DNA of 64,000 nt. It comes from Rhodococcus sp. ARC_M5 (GTDB lineage Bacteria > Actinomycetota > Actinomycetes > Mycobacteriales > Mycobacteriaceae). Position numbers and translations under genes: made by a program. The notes under the pieces were generated by a model. That model saw only the letters and a list, made by a program, of their open reading frames with translations. It was not told the DNA's origin and did no database searches. Location of the stretch: positions 18,366-82,365 of the forward strand of contig NZ_JALGQE010000019.1 in assembly GCF_022810405.1 (NCBI RefSeq), in the 5' to 3' direction. This document shows positions 43,216 through 51,697 of the stretch, one piece after another (within the stretch, counting starts at the first letter, position 1; every line of letters starts with the position of its first letter).

Positions 43216-43266
43216 CCCCCGTGGTGCGCGTAGCTGATTGGCGTCCGCAAAGCGCATCCACGAGGG
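43216..43266. terminator. Long-arm hairpin
   Basis: CCCCCGTGGTGCGC and GCGCATCCACGAGGG pair imperfectly around a 22-nt loop in the gap between the XRE gene and the next plus-strand frame. Terminator or mobile-element trace; uncertain. Confidence 0.3.
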
Positions 43267-43284
43267 CCGACCCAGCAGATAGGG

Positions 43285-43647
43285 GTGCGACTACGTCGCG
43301 TCTACATGGGCATTCTCAGCCTAACGGACGTCGATGCACGTAGCGCCCCGGAACGGAACGCAACTGTGCTGTCCAGTCATTCACAGACCCTGCAAGCACC
43401 AGCGGCCGCGTCCTCGCACTCGAATCAGTGCCGCGCCGTGAACGACCGAGTCCACGGTCTTGCTGTGTGCTCACTGGCCTCGGCTCCGCATTCCACACAC
43501 CAGCTTCGGTGTGAAGAGACCGGCGAAATAGTCGGGGAATGGACCGACGCGGACACGACGTTCCGCCTGCCCACCAACGAATTCCAGCGCTATGTCGAGT
43601 TCAGCGATACACCCGACCACGAGATTCACTACGACGACGTGGCCTGA
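43285..43647 (+). CDS. Hypothetical protein upstream of the conjugation operon
   Basis: Up to 120 aa from TTG 43285; ATG at 43306 is an alternative. The last 40 residues (GEIVGEWTDADTTFRLPTN, then YVEFSDTPDHEIHYDDVA) look like a genuine acidic protein; the N-terminal part is less convincing. It ends at a hairpin (43645-43669, TGACCCC/GGGGTCA). No family. Confidence 0.4.
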   Translation: MRLRRVYMGILSLTDVDARSAPERNATVLSSHSQTLQAPAAASSHSNQCRAVNDRVHGLAVCSLASAPHSTHQLRCEETGEIVGEWTDADTTFRLPTNEFQRYVEFSDTPDHEIHYDDVA

Positions 43648-43741
43648 CCCCCAATCTCGACCGGGGTCAGCTGTTGACGCCCGGTCGTGAGCTGCAGGAG
43701 CTCCCCGACGCCCTGTAGCTCGACCGATGGACCGGCGCGAG

Positions 43742-43786
43742 GGTCGCGCAGTGAGCGCATTTCATCATGTTCAGCACTGCGCGACC
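43742..43786 (+). promoter_or_regulatory. Hairpin in the leader of the conjugation operon
   Basis: GGTCGCGCAGTG and CACTGCGCGACC form a perfect 12-bp stem with a 21-nt loop. A second perfect stem GGTGGGTGCC/GGCACCCACC lies at 43913-43950. Both flank the tiny frame at 43843 and precede the first large gene at 44034. Attenuation or mRNA stabilisation is possible. Confidence 0.4.
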
Positions 43787-43842
43787 CCGCCGGGACATCC
43801 ACCGGATTCCCACACCTCCACTGACAGAAAGGAATACGCCCG

Positions 43843-43893
43843 ATGCCTTGGATTTTCTCGCAGCTCTGGTTCTGGCTCAGTCCGCTGGGCTGA
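43843..43893 (+). CDS. 16-residue leader peptide candidate
   Basis: ATG 43843 preceded by AAAGGA with 8-nt spacing; encodes MPWIFSQLWFWLSPLG (three Trp). Located between two strong hairpins ahead of the conjugation operon. It could be a regulatory leader peptide or a tiny membrane peptide. Confidence 0.35.
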   Translation: MPWIFSQLWFWLSPLG

Positions 43894-44033
43894 CCGCTTC
43901 TCCAAACATGCCGGTGGGTGCCTGCGTTGTCGATCGACCTGGCACCCACCAGGAAGCACACAGAAGTTCCACGATCCGGCGTCGTCGACGTCACAGCCCG
44001 CAGTTTCTCTCGGTTTTGACAGGAGTCGAAATA

Positions 44034-45638
44034 TTGTCCGACAGAACTCGTTTCAGATCCATCGCCGCGATGATGGCCGTCGCAGCATGCACGCTGTCGG
44101 TCACCGCGGCACACCTGTTGGTGACGCCGCCGACTGCCTCGGCCAGCCCAGAGCAGCCGTGGCTCGACGAACTTGTCACCGACTGCCCCGCCCTCTACAC
44201 ACTCGCCGTCCAGGGGACCGGACAGTCCTCGCCGGATGCGCCGATCAAGGCCGACACCGGAATGCTCGGGACGGTCCTCGGCCCGGCACTCGAGGCCGCG
44301 CGGGTCATCGGTTCCTCGCTCGACCGGGCGTATGTGCCGTACCCGGCTGCATTCGGCGGAGCGGTTCCCGGCGGCAAGCAGCCCTACACCGTCTCGGTAG
44401 AGGAAGCTGCAGCCAACCTCGAAGCTGCAGCCGAGAAGGTCGTCTCCAGTTGCCCAGCAACCCGATTGGCCGTCGTCGGCTACAGCCAGGGTGCGCACGC
44501 CGCCTCGAACTTCCTCGAGGCAGTCGGCGCGGGCACCAGCGCAATCCCCGCGGACAAGGTTGCGGTCGGCGCGCTGTTCGGTTCGCCGACCAGGGCCGCC
44601 GGTTCGCCGGTCTTCCCTGGCAGCAGTAGCGACGACCCCTCGCCCGCTCCCGGGTCGTCCGGAAACCACGTCGCCGAACTTCCCCCGGTCTCTGCGCCCG
44701 CCCCTGCCGGGTCGGGAATCGGACCGACCAGTGACGTCGTGTCGAGCTACGGATCGCTCAGCGGCCGGGTGGCGTCGATGTGCCAGACCGGCGACCTCGC
44801 GTGCGATGCACCCGCGAACGCCCCGATCGCACGAGCGGTCACCAATGTCGCGGGCCAGGCAGAGGTCGGCGGTGATCCGTTCCGCGCCGTGTCGTCCATC
44901 GGCATGGCATTGGCGTCAACGTCGTTCGGCGTCGCGGTCGACGTCATCAACGAGGACGTCTCGGTACCGAAGAACTCCCTCAAGAACCTGTCGATCGCGC
45001 CGAAGAAGTCGCTCTCGCAGCGGTTCGCCGAAGCTTCGGACCCGAAGGCGACTCCGCCGACCGGGCAGGAAGCGATCTCGGCGCTGACCAAAGTCGGTCT
45101 GGTCGCGGTCAATGCGGTGGTGTCGGTGGCGAAGAAGGTCATCACCCCGCAGACCATCGCGGAAGTCTCCGCTGCCGGGTTGTCCAATCCCGCAGCAGCA
45201 TTCGCGGTGATCGCCGCCAAGACAGCCAAGGCCGTGATCGAGCTCGTGCCACCCGCGACATCGAAGCGGGTCGTGCAGCAGGCGTTCAACGTCGTCAAGA
45301 ACGAAGTGACGGCCAACAAGGATCTGTTCGACCTCGCGGCGTTGACGTCCTACGCCAACACCATTGCCGCACATACCGGTTACGGCACTGCAGCGGCGAC
45401 TCCACAGGGCGAATCGACGACACAGTTCGTGGCGGATTGGCTCGCGGCCGCCGCAGCCGATTTTGGTGACAGTTCCACCGATACGGCGTCGACGACATCG
45501 TCTCCGTCGAGCTCCACCACGACACGCACCGCAACGCCCACGACCTCGACCGGCACCACCTCGGTGCTGCCCTCGACTCGCCCCTCCACCACGCCCGCGA
45601 GCGTCACCTCGCTTCCGTCCGCAAGTCCCGTCCAATAG
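44034..45638 (+). CDS. Cutinase-family secreted protein of the conjugation operon
   Basis: 534 aa from TTG 44034 (AGGAG 8 nt upstream). Signal peptide about 1-40 (AAMMAVAACTLSVTAAHL; ASA cleavage). Cutinase alpha/beta-hydrolase domain: DCPALYTLAVQGTGQSSPD, nucleophile Ser151 in VVGYSQGAH, PADKVAVGALFGSP. A long helical extension (about 330-470) and a Ser/Thr tail may cross the wall. It may hydrolyse or bind mycolate esters to open the envelope for the pilus; inference from position and family. The third catalytic residue was not located. Confidence 0.8.
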   Translation: MSDRTRFRSIAAMMAVAACTLSVTAAHLLVTPPTASASPEQPWLDELVTDCPALYTLAVQGTGQSSPDAPIKADTGMLGTVLGPALEAARVIGSSLDRAYVPYPAAFGGAVPGGKQPYTVSVEEAAANLEAAAEKVVSSCPATRLAVVGYSQGAHAASNFLEAVGAGTSAIPADKVAVGALFGSPTRAAGSPVFPGSSSDDPSPAPGSSGNHVAELPPVSAPAPAGSGIGPTSDVVSSYGSLSGRVASMCQTGDLACDAPANAPIARAVTNVAGQAEVGGDPFRAVSSIGMALASTSFGVAVDVINEDVSVPKNSLKNLSIAPKKSLSQRFAEASDPKATPPTGQEAISALTKVGLVAVNAVVSVAKKVITPQTIAEVSAAGLSNPAAAFAVIAAKTAKAVIELVPPATSKRVVQQAFNVVKNEVTANKDLFDLAALTSYANTIAAHTGYGTAAATPQGESTTQFVADWLAAAAADFGDSSTDTASTTSSPSSSTTTRTATPTTSTGTTSVLPSTRPSTTPASVTSLPSASPVQ

Positions 45639-45667
45639 CTCCACCTACTCGAAAGGTCCACTCCTTC

Positions 45668-46927
45668 ATGGGCACTCACAAGATCCCCACCCGTTCGCTG
45701 GCCCGCGTCGCTACGGCAACGACCGCCGCATCGGTGATGGCCGTGTTCTGCTACGGCACCGCAGCAGCCGCCCCGGGCGACGCCCCGGCCACCCAGGGCG
45801 ACATCACCACCGCTGCACCCTCCACACAGGGCCCGCTGACCTCCGATGCACCGTCCACCCAAGGTGAACTGACCGCCCCCGCCCCGCAGCCCGAACGCGT
45901 CTACTGGGTGGCACCGCCCGCGCAGTACGACCAGACCGAATGGCAGACCTGGGACGCCTACTACGACGACGAAACCCCAGCCACCACCGGCGGCAACAGC
46001 ACGAGCTCCGACGACACCGCTGCACAGCCCGCAGAACCGGCCGCACCGGCAGAGCCCGCCGCACCGTTGGACGTGAACACCCTCCACGGCCCGACCGCCA
46101 TCGACGACCCCACCGCGCCGATCGCCGCACCGGACAAGACGGTCAAGATCGGTGACTTCTACGCCGACCAGCCCAGCTGGCTCTCCGACCAGGACCGCGA
46201 CCGCACCAACAACTCCACAGCCGTCATCGAAGCGCAGGTGACCGACTTCTGGCGCTCGATCGGTGTCCCGACCGACCGCGCCCAGCGACTCGGTGCCGCC
46301 CAGATCGCCGCGGGCGGCGCAGGCCTGGTCACCGGCGCTGTGGCGGCCGGTGTCCCCGGTGCTGTCCTCGGCTCGCTCGCCGGCGGAACCATCGGCGGTA
46401 TCGGCGGCGCACTCGCCGGCGGCCTGATCCCCATCGCCCCCGGCATCGCACCGATCACCACCGGCATCGCCGGCACCGCAGGCGGAGCAGCAATCGGAGC
46501 ACTGGTCGGCGGTGTGCCCTCGGCCGCGATCGGTGGCGCAGTCGGTCTCGCTACGGGAGTTGCACTCGGAACCACCTACGGTGCCGGCGATCTCGGTGAG
46601 CCGCAGAAGATCGAACTGCCGGACTTCCCGCAGCCCGCGCCTGCACCTGCACCTATCGCACCGGCTCCCGCACCCGCACCGGTCATCGAGCAGGCCGCCC
46701 CGGTCTGGACCGTTCCGGACAACCCTGTCGACACAGCACGCGGATTCGTCACGACACAGATCGCCGGTGGCCAGCAAGCACTCGACGCCGTCGATGCCGC
46801 TGTGGCCGACGCGACCCCCGCGGTACACGCCGCTGTGGCAGATGCAGCACCTGCCTTCGCTGCCATCGACAACGCGCTCGCGGCCGCCGGATTGTCCAAC
46901 CCGCTCGCTCCGGCAGTGCCTGCCTGA
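45668..46927 (+). CDS. Secreted glycine-zipper protein of the conjugation operon
   Basis: 419 aa; ATG 45668 behind GAAAGG. Signal peptide (about 1-35, ending TAAAAPG), repeated THPTQG-like units (AATQGDI, APSTQGPL, APSTQGEL; about 40-70), acidic Pro/Ala segment, then a strongly Gly/Ala-rich hydrophobic core at about 210-310 (GAVLGSLAGGTIGGIGGALAG), typical of glycine-zipper membrane insertion, and a Pro/Ala tail. Possibly a channel through the mycomembrane. Confidence 0.7.
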   Translation: MGTHKIPTRSLARVATATTAASVMAVFCYGTAAAAPGDAPATQGDITTAAPSTQGPLTSDAPSTQGELTAPAPQPERVYWVAPPAQYDQTEWQTWDAYYDDETPATTGGNSTSSDDTAAQPAEPAAPAEPAAPLDVNTLHGPTAIDDPTAPIAAPDKTVKIGDFYADQPSWLSDQDRDRTNNSTAVIEAQVTDFWRSIGVPTDRAQRLGAAQIAAGGAGLVTGAVAAGVPGAVLGSLAGGTIGGIGGALAGGLIPIAPGIAPITTGIAGTAGGAAIGALVGGVPSAAIGGAVGLATGVALGTTYGAGDLGEPQKIELPDFPQPAPAPAPIAPAPAPAPVIEQAAPVWTVPDNPVDTARGFVTTQIAGGQQALDAVDAAVADATPAVHAAVADAAPAFAAIDNALAAAGLSNPLAPAVPA

Positions 46928-46943
46928 CCTACCCAGTGACCTG

Positions 46944-47000
46944 CTTCGGGAAGGCCGGTTCCGACCGACCCGCACGCGGCCGGAACCGGCCTTCCCGAAG
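46944..47000 (+). terminator. Perfect 20-bp stem hairpin
   Basis: CTTCGGGAAGGCCGGTTCCG and its exact complement around a 17-nt loop, between the secreted-protein gene and the next gene. It lacks a T-run; it may partly terminate or stabilise the upstream mRNA. Confidence 0.6.
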
Positions 47001-47063
47001 CTCCCCACTCCACCCGAACCCCTCGCGCTCTCATCGAACGTCTCAGGGACACAGGAGAAAACA

Positions 47064-48026
47064 ATGGCGACCGACAATCACCGCGACAGCACGATGCTGT
47101 TCCCTGACCCCCAGGAAAACTTCGACCACTCGCAGTGGCAGCCGGCCGCAGACTCCGCCGTGCACCGGACGACGACCCCCGCACCGCTGCTACCGGCGAT
47201 GCCAGCAGTAGGCGACCACAATTCCCCGACAACCGATCCGGCACACACCTACGACTTCGGCACCGAACACGACTACGTCGCCGCCGATGCCGACCATGAT
47301 TTCGGCGACATCGCCCCCGAGACCGCTCCGGTTCCGTACTGGGTCGCCGCACACGTCCCGGCCGACCGCCTCGTGATGGATCAACCACAACGGCGATTTC
47401 GTCGACGTCGCACCGCGCCCACACCGGCTCCCTCCGTAGACGACACGACATCGGCGCTGCCGGCACCGGCCGCGCGCCCGCGTCGACGGATCTCCCCGAC
47501 GTGGATCGCTGCTGCCGGCGTCGCGGCCGCCGCAATGATCGGTGCCGTTGTCATCGTCAACGGCCAGGACGACGCCCCGGCCCCGCAGACCCCGACCGTG
47601 GTGGCTGCGCCGACCGCCGCACCGAGAGCGAGCACCACCGCGCCCACCAGCGCCGCCCCGGCTCCCTTCTGCACCACCACCAGCACCCCCGACGCCACGA
47701 CCACCGACGCTGCCGGGGGACGCGGAAACGCGGTCGATGTCATCGCAGCCTTCGAACACGCCTACTACGTTGAGCGCTCCGGCGCAGCCGTCGCCTCCCT
47801 CATGGTCTCTCCGGCACCACCGGAACGCATCCAGGCCGTCATCGACCGCACCCCGGCCGGCACCGAGCACTGCGTGACGATCGCCGCCACCGACAACCCG
47901 GACGTTCATGCCGTCGCCCTCGCGCTACGAACGCCGTCCGGCTCCGAATCGGCCATCGCCTCACGGATCACCACCGTCCGCACCGGCGCGAACTACGCCA
48001 TCAGCAACGTCGAGGAGGTTCGGTGA
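47064..48026 (+). CDS. Membrane-anchored conjugation protein with C-terminal NTF2-like region
   Basis: 320 aa; ATG 47064 behind AGGAGA. Long acidic cytoplasmic N-terminus, basic stretch (RRFRRRRTAP), one TM (WIAAAGVAAAAMIGAVVIV, about 150-170), Thr/Ala/Pro linker, then a small domain starting with VIAAFEHAYYVERSGAAV. Topology and tail recall VirB8/TcpC-like assembly proteins, but similarity is not decisive. Confidence 0.6.
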   Translation: MATDNHRDSTMLFPDPQENFDHSQWQPAADSAVHRTTTPAPLLPAMPAVGDHNSPTTDPAHTYDFGTEHDYVAADADHDFGDIAPETAPVPYWVAAHVPADRLVMDQPQRRFRRRRTAPTPAPSVDDTTSALPAPAARPRRRISPTWIAAAGVAAAAMIGAVVIVNGQDDAPAPQTPTVVAAPTAAPRASTTAPTSAAPAPFCTTTSTPDATTTDAAGGRGNAVDVIAAFEHAYYVERSGAAVASLMVSPAPPERIQAVIDRTPAGTEHCVTIAATDNPDVHAVALALRTPSGSESAIASRITTVRTGANYAISNVEEVR

Positions 48027-48790
48027 GCACCGTGGTTCCCATCCGACCGGGCAAAACCCCACCGCCACAGCAGGTCTGCATCATGGTCGGGTCGTCCTCG
48101 GGTGGTGCGTCCTCGACTACCACCGCCCTCGGGCTCGCGACCGCCATAACCACACCGAAGTTCCCGGTCGTGGTGGCCGACGCCACCACCGACGGCGGCA
48201 ACCTCTTCGAGCGCGCCGCCGCGCACACCCTCGACAACCCGGTCACCGCCGGCCTACCCGTCAGCAGCGCCGCCACCACCGCGAACGCAACAGTGTGCGG
48301 ACCGACCTCGGACCGCAGCGACCTGACCCTGATCAACAGCATCTTCGCCTCACGCGGAGCAGCGCGCATCTACGACGTCGGCACAGCGCTCGACGCACCG
48401 CGCGTGGCAAGCCTGCGAGGACAGGCCGTGCTCGTCCTGACCGCGATCGCACGCGCCGAACCACTCACCCGCCTGCGAGGACGCCTCGAGCATATTCGCG
48501 CCGCCCACGGGGCGGATGCGCTCGCTCGCACCGTCGTGGTCATCTCGCACACCATTCCCGCCGGCACCGTCGATCTCACCGCCGTCCGTGCCGGACTGAC
48601 CCCTGTTCTCGGCGCACTGGTCGAGGTGCCCTTCGACAGTGCCCTGGCTGCACCCGGATTGTTCGATCACCGCCGCACCGCACCGGCCACGACGGCCGCA
48701 TGGTCCACCGCCGCGTCTGCCGCGCTGGCCCTGTCGCTCGCCGCTGCAGACCTCGAGACCGACCAGCAACGAAAGCGAGAGCAAGCATGA
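48023..48790 (+). CDS. MinD/ParA-like protein with degenerate P-loop
   Basis: 255 aa, 4-nt overlap with the previous gene. N-terminal CIMVGSSSGGASSTTTALGLA resembles the SIMIBI P-loop, with Ser/Ala where catalytic Lys residues are usual; VVVADATTDGG mimics the Walker A' Asp; VVVISHTIPAG and VLGALVEVPFD keep the fold. Probably a nucleotide-binding or scaffold-only MinD-like protein that localises the secretion machine. Confidence 0.65.
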   Translation: MSTVVPIRPGKTPPPQQVCIMVGSSSGGASSTTTALGLATAITTPKFPVVVADATTDGGNLFERAAAHTLDNPVTAGLPVSSAATTANATVCGPTSDRSDLTLINSIFASRGAARIYDVGTALDAPRVASLRGQAVLVLTAIARAEPLTRLRGRLEHIRAAHGADALARTVVVISHTIPAGTVDLTAVRAGLTPVLGALVEVPFDSALAAPGLFDHRRTAPATTAAWSTAASAALALSLAAADLETDQQRKREQA

Positions 48791-49344
48791 CCGAGACCAT
48801 CGACACCACAGACTCAGCGGCTCAGTGGATCTCACCGTCACTGTGGCTGCTCGGTGCCACCCGCGAGGCAGGGGTGAGCACCCTCGAACAGTTCTGGTCG
48901 TTCACCGCCGACAGCGAAGGATCCTGGCCACCGGGCGACGACCGCGAACGCGTCTCCCCGTACGTCGTCATCGTCGCGCGCGACAGCTTCAAATCGCTCA
49001 CTGCCGCACAGAATCTCGCACTCGCACACCAGCGAGGAGAAATCGGGGCCGGATCGGAGCTCCTCGGGTTGATCACCGTCGCATCGGCCCCAACCTTGGA
49101 CAAGCCAATACGCCAACACCGCGACGTCGTCGGTGGGGCGTTCGAGCAGTCCTGGCACATCGGATGGCATCGAACCTTGCTGTCGGCGTCTGTGGATCGG
49201 CTCCCGCGCTGGCATCCCCTCGCCGCCGACGCAACCGCCCCCAACCCAGCACTACCAACCGATATCCACACCGTCGGCATCGCCCTGACCAACGCCGTAC
49301 ACGCACGCATCCCGGCACTGTTCACCGGACAGGTCGCCTCGTGA
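48787..49344 (+). CDS. Conjugation-operon protein, unknown (185 aa)
   Basis: 4-nt overlaps on both sides. Soluble; segments SPSLWLLGATREAGVSTLEQ, SPYVVIVARDSFKSLTAAQN and LLGLITVASAPTLDKP suggest a three-layer fold. No P-loop. Always coupled to the MinD-like gene here, so a partner is likely. Confidence 0.6.
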   Translation: MTETIDTTDSAAQWISPSLWLLGATREAGVSTLEQFWSFTADSEGSWPPGDDRERVSPYVVIVARDSFKSLTAAQNLALAHQRGEIGAGSELLGLITVASAPTLDKPIRQHRDVVGGAFEQSWHIGWHRTLLSASVDRLPRWHPLAADATAPNPALPTDIHTVGIALTNAVHARIPALFTGQVAS

Positions 49345-49412
49345 ACGCGAAATCCATCCTCGGATGCCTGATCATGGCCGGCACCTTCAGCCTCTCGCAC
49401 TATATCTCATGA
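49341..49412 (+). CDS. Tiny membrane peptide (23 aa)
   Basis: GTG 49341 overlaps the previous stop (GTGA) and its own stop overlaps the next ATG. Sequence begins MNAKSILGCLIMAGTFSLSH, one hydrophobic helix. The run of 4-nt overlaps is the only support. Confidence 0.3.
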   Translation: MNAKSILGCLIMAGTFSLSHYIS

Positions 49413-49510
49413 CCGGTTCACCGCTGCTGCCTCTCAACAAGTTTCGGACCGCAGTACTGATGCGACCGATGTTCACCGCTCGACCGAATACGACACGAAA
49501 GGCTCGATGA
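49409..49510 (+). CDS. Small basic frame (33 aa)
   Basis: ATG 49409 overlaps the preceding stop; encodes an Arg-rich peptide (TRPNTTRKAR end). It may merely keep ribosomes moving to the pilin-like gene at 49517. Weak. Confidence 0.25.
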   Translation: MTGSPLLPLNKFRTAVLMRPMFTARPNTTRKAR

Positions 49511-49516
49511 TCGCCC

Positions 49517-49810
49517 ATGATTCTCGCAACCGCACAGGCCGTGCAGGACTTCTCGGTCCAGGCCATCGAATTCAACGTCACCGCCGAACTCCCGCCCGGC
49601 GCGAACGGACTGCTCAAACTGTTGAACTGGCTGCTGTGGGGGGTGCTGCTGGCCTGCATGGCCGCGATCGTGTTCTCGGGCGGAAAGATGGCCTGGGAGA
49701 AGTGGAATCAGGGATCGATCCAGGCCCCGAAGATCCTGCTCGGCGCTCTGGTAGGCGCGATCGTCTCCGGTAGCGCCAACGCCATCCTCAACGCCGTCGC
49801 CGGCGGATGA
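49517..49810 (+). CDS. VirB2/pilin-like small membrane protein
   Basis: 97 aa with two TM helices (LLNWLLWGVLLACMAAIVFSG and ILLGALVGAIVSGSANAIL) joined by a short Lys-rich loop, the size and topology of VirB2-type pilin subunits in actinobacterial T4SS. The GAAAGG upstream best fits ATG 49507 or 49517. Overlaps the next two-TM gene by 4 nt. Confidence 0.65.
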   Translation: MILATAQAVQDFSVQAIEFNVTAELPPGANGLLKLLNWLLWGVLLACMAAIVFSGGKMAWEKWNQGSIQAPKILLGALVGAIVSGSANAILNAVAGG

Positions 49811-50163
49811 CCGGGGCCACCGACGGCGGGACTGTCCTGGCCATGCCCGCCGATGTCGTCGAGAACATCAACACCGCTCTCGGGTGGATGCTCGGGCTCG
49901 TCGCGGTGGCCTGCGTAGGAAAGATCATCTTCGTCGGTGCCCGCATGGCGTGGGATCACCAGCACACCCCCGGGGTCGAATCGCCTGTCTCGGCGGAGTT
50001 CTTCGCCGCGGTCATCGGATGGATTCTCGCGGCCGTCGCCGCCGGAGGTATCGCCGCGGCCCTACTGGATGCGACCGGCACTGTCTCGAACGATCCCCAA
50101 CCGAGCCCCACCGTCGTCGACGACATCGAACGCATCAACCCACCTCTGGAAGGCGGACAATGA
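49807..50163 (+). CDS. Second two-TM membrane protein (VirB2/VirB3-like)
   Basis: 118 aa: TM1 LGWMLGLVAVACVGKIIFVGA, TM2 FFAAVIGWILAAVAAGGIAAALL, with acidic C-terminus. Similar in topology to its neighbour, so the two may form a heteromeric pore or pilus base. Family placement by topology only. Confidence 0.6.
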   Translation: MTGATDGGTVLAMPADVVENINTALGWMLGLVAVACVGKIIFVGARMAWDHQHTPGVESPVSAEFFAAVIGWILAAVAAGGIAAALLDATGTVSNDPQPSPTVVDDIERINPPLEGGQ

Positions 50164-50819
50164 CCATCGCCACTCACCCCCGCACGGGCCGTCGATACCT
50201 GACCGCAGGTGCGGCCACCGCGATCACGGTCGGCCTCCTACTGGCCGGGTGCGGCAGCGACGAGACAGAGCCGCAGAGCGACGCTCCCGCCGCGCCGAGC
50301 ATCGACATCCACCGGGCACCCGAGATCGCGTCCTGGACCACAGCAGGGAGCATTGCGGTACCACTCGGCGCAGCAGACGGGCCGACCTCGGCCCCGGGAG
50401 CACCGTTCACCGGCTACACCCAGACCCCGCAAGGGGCAGCTCTGGCCGCGATCGACCAATCGGTCCAGCTCGCCACCGCCGCCGACGGGCGTTGGGCAGA
50501 AATCCTGCCCTCTGTAACCGTTCCCGGCCAGGGCCGCGACCTGTGGGCCGGCAACCGGGCTTTGCTCTCCACCAGCGGCATCGATCCCTCCGTCGCCCCC
50601 GAGATCGTCGGCTACACGATCGAGGAGTACTCGGCCGACGCAGCCGATGTCTCGATCGTCCAACGCTTTCCCGACGACTCGCTGGCCTCGACCCTGACCC
50701 CGGTGACCTGGTCCGGCGGTGACTGGAAGCTCACCCTCCCGGTCAGCGACACCAACCCGGTCGAGGATCTGGCTACCCTTCCCGACGACATCGTCGACCT
50801 GGAAGGAACCAGACCATGA
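50160..50819 (+). CDS. Lipoprotein of the conjugation channel
   Basis: 219 aa, ATG 50160, 4-nt overlap on both sides. Lipobox LLLAGCGS (Cys about 31). C-terminal domain with TGYTQTPQGAALAAIDQSVQL (motif shared with the next gene: SHTPQGAALAAAHYI) and a strand-rich end (VTWSGGDWKLTLPV), consistent with a VirB8/NTF2-like fold. Confidence 0.65.
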   Translation: MTIATHPRTGRRYLTAGAATAITVGLLLAGCGSDETEPQSDAPAAPSIDIHRAPEIASWTTAGSIAVPLGAADGPTSAPGAPFTGYTQTPQGAALAAIDQSVQLATAADGRWAEILPSVTVPGQGRDLWAGNRALLSTSGIDPSVAPEIVGYTIEEYSADAADVSIVQRFPDDSLASTLTPVTWSGGDWKLTLPVSDTNPVEDLATLPDDIVDLEGTRP

Positions 50820-51697
50820 CCGAACCGCACTACGAAGAAAACCTAACGCCTGCAACAGAACCGACCGAGCCGGAGGGCAAGCGCATCGGCACCGTCGGCT
50901 GGATCGGCGTCGGGATGGTGGTGGTCATCATGCTCGCCGGTCTCGCCGTGAGCCTGGTGGTCCTCTCCCGCGACCAGGACACCCCACTGGTCCCGCTCGA
51001 CGACGGCGGCACTGCGGCGCAGGTGACCCCGCAGGACACTGCCGGTTTGTTCGAGCCCGATCCCGAATTCGATTCCCTCGACCGGGTCGTCTACGTCCCG
51101 AAAGACCCGAACGGGGTCGTCCTCGAGCAGAAGACCCCACCTGCCGGCCGCACGCCCGAGACCGCTCCGGAAGGGGTAATGCTCCAACGGGTGCACGGCA
51201 ACATGGTGCTGCCGTTCTCCACCTCGGACGGGCCGACCGCTATCGATTCCTCCGGTGTGGCAACAGGATTCAGCCACACCCCCCAGGGTGCGGCGTTGGC
51301 TGCGGCGCACTACATCGCCTACTTCACCGGCGGAAACGACCGCATCGACATGATCGCAGCGTCGGGTCGGGCCGACGATCCGACCGGCACCATCGCAGAA
51401 GCCAAGCGCTACAACGCCACCGGTGTTCTCGGGTCCGTCGCGGACGGCTCCGCATACGTTGCCCTGCCCTCCTTGAAATTGAACTACACCGACGCCCTCA
51501 CCCGCGTCTCGTTCGGCTACACCGCCACCCTCAAGGACGGCTCCACCCAGTACCGACGCGTGTTCTCGGACTTCATCTGGCGCGAGGACCGCGGATGGGT
51601 CATCCAGGTCCGACCGCTGAACTCCCCTCAGGGTTCTACGGTTGGCGGTACCGCCGACCAGACGCCATTCGAGCCGGGGTGGCTGACATGGTGGTAA
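50816..51697 (+). CDS. VirB8/TcpC-like membrane protein
   Basis: 293 aa. Short cytoplasmic N-terminus, one TM (VGWIGVGMVVVIMLAGLAVSLVV about 27-50), then a periplasm-equivalent domain containing ATGFSHTPQGAALAAAHY, RVSFGYTATLKDGSTQYRRV and FIWREDRGWVIQVRPL. This is the layout of Gram-positive TcpC/VirB8 subunits. The paired motif with the preceding lipoprotein suggests the two interact or arose by duplication. Confidence 0.7.
   Translation: MTEPHYEENLTPATEPTEPEGKRIGTVGWIGVGMVVVIMLAGLAVSLVVLSRDQDTPLVPLDDGGTAAQVTPQDTAGLFEPDPEFDSLDRVVYVPKDPNGVVLEQKTPPAGRTPETAPEGVMLQRVHGNMVLPFSTSDGPTAIDSSGVATGFSHTPQGAALAAAHYIAYFTGGNDRIDMIAASGRADDPTGTIAEAKRYNATGVLGSVADGSAYVALPSLKLNYTDALTRVSFGYTATLKDGSTQYRRVFSDFIWREDRGWVIQVRPLNSPQGSTVGGTADQTPFEPGWLTWW

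Noticed and set aside
43216..43266. Integron attC-like folded site
   Set aside because: Arms pair, but the conserved RYYYAAC/GTTRRRY core is absent and no integrase of that type is nearby.
45380..47077. 565-codon minus-strand frame opposite cutinase and glycine-zipper genes
   Set aside because: Gly/Arg/Cys low complexity, crossing a terminator hairpin; the plus-strand genes have signal peptides and ribosome-binding sites.
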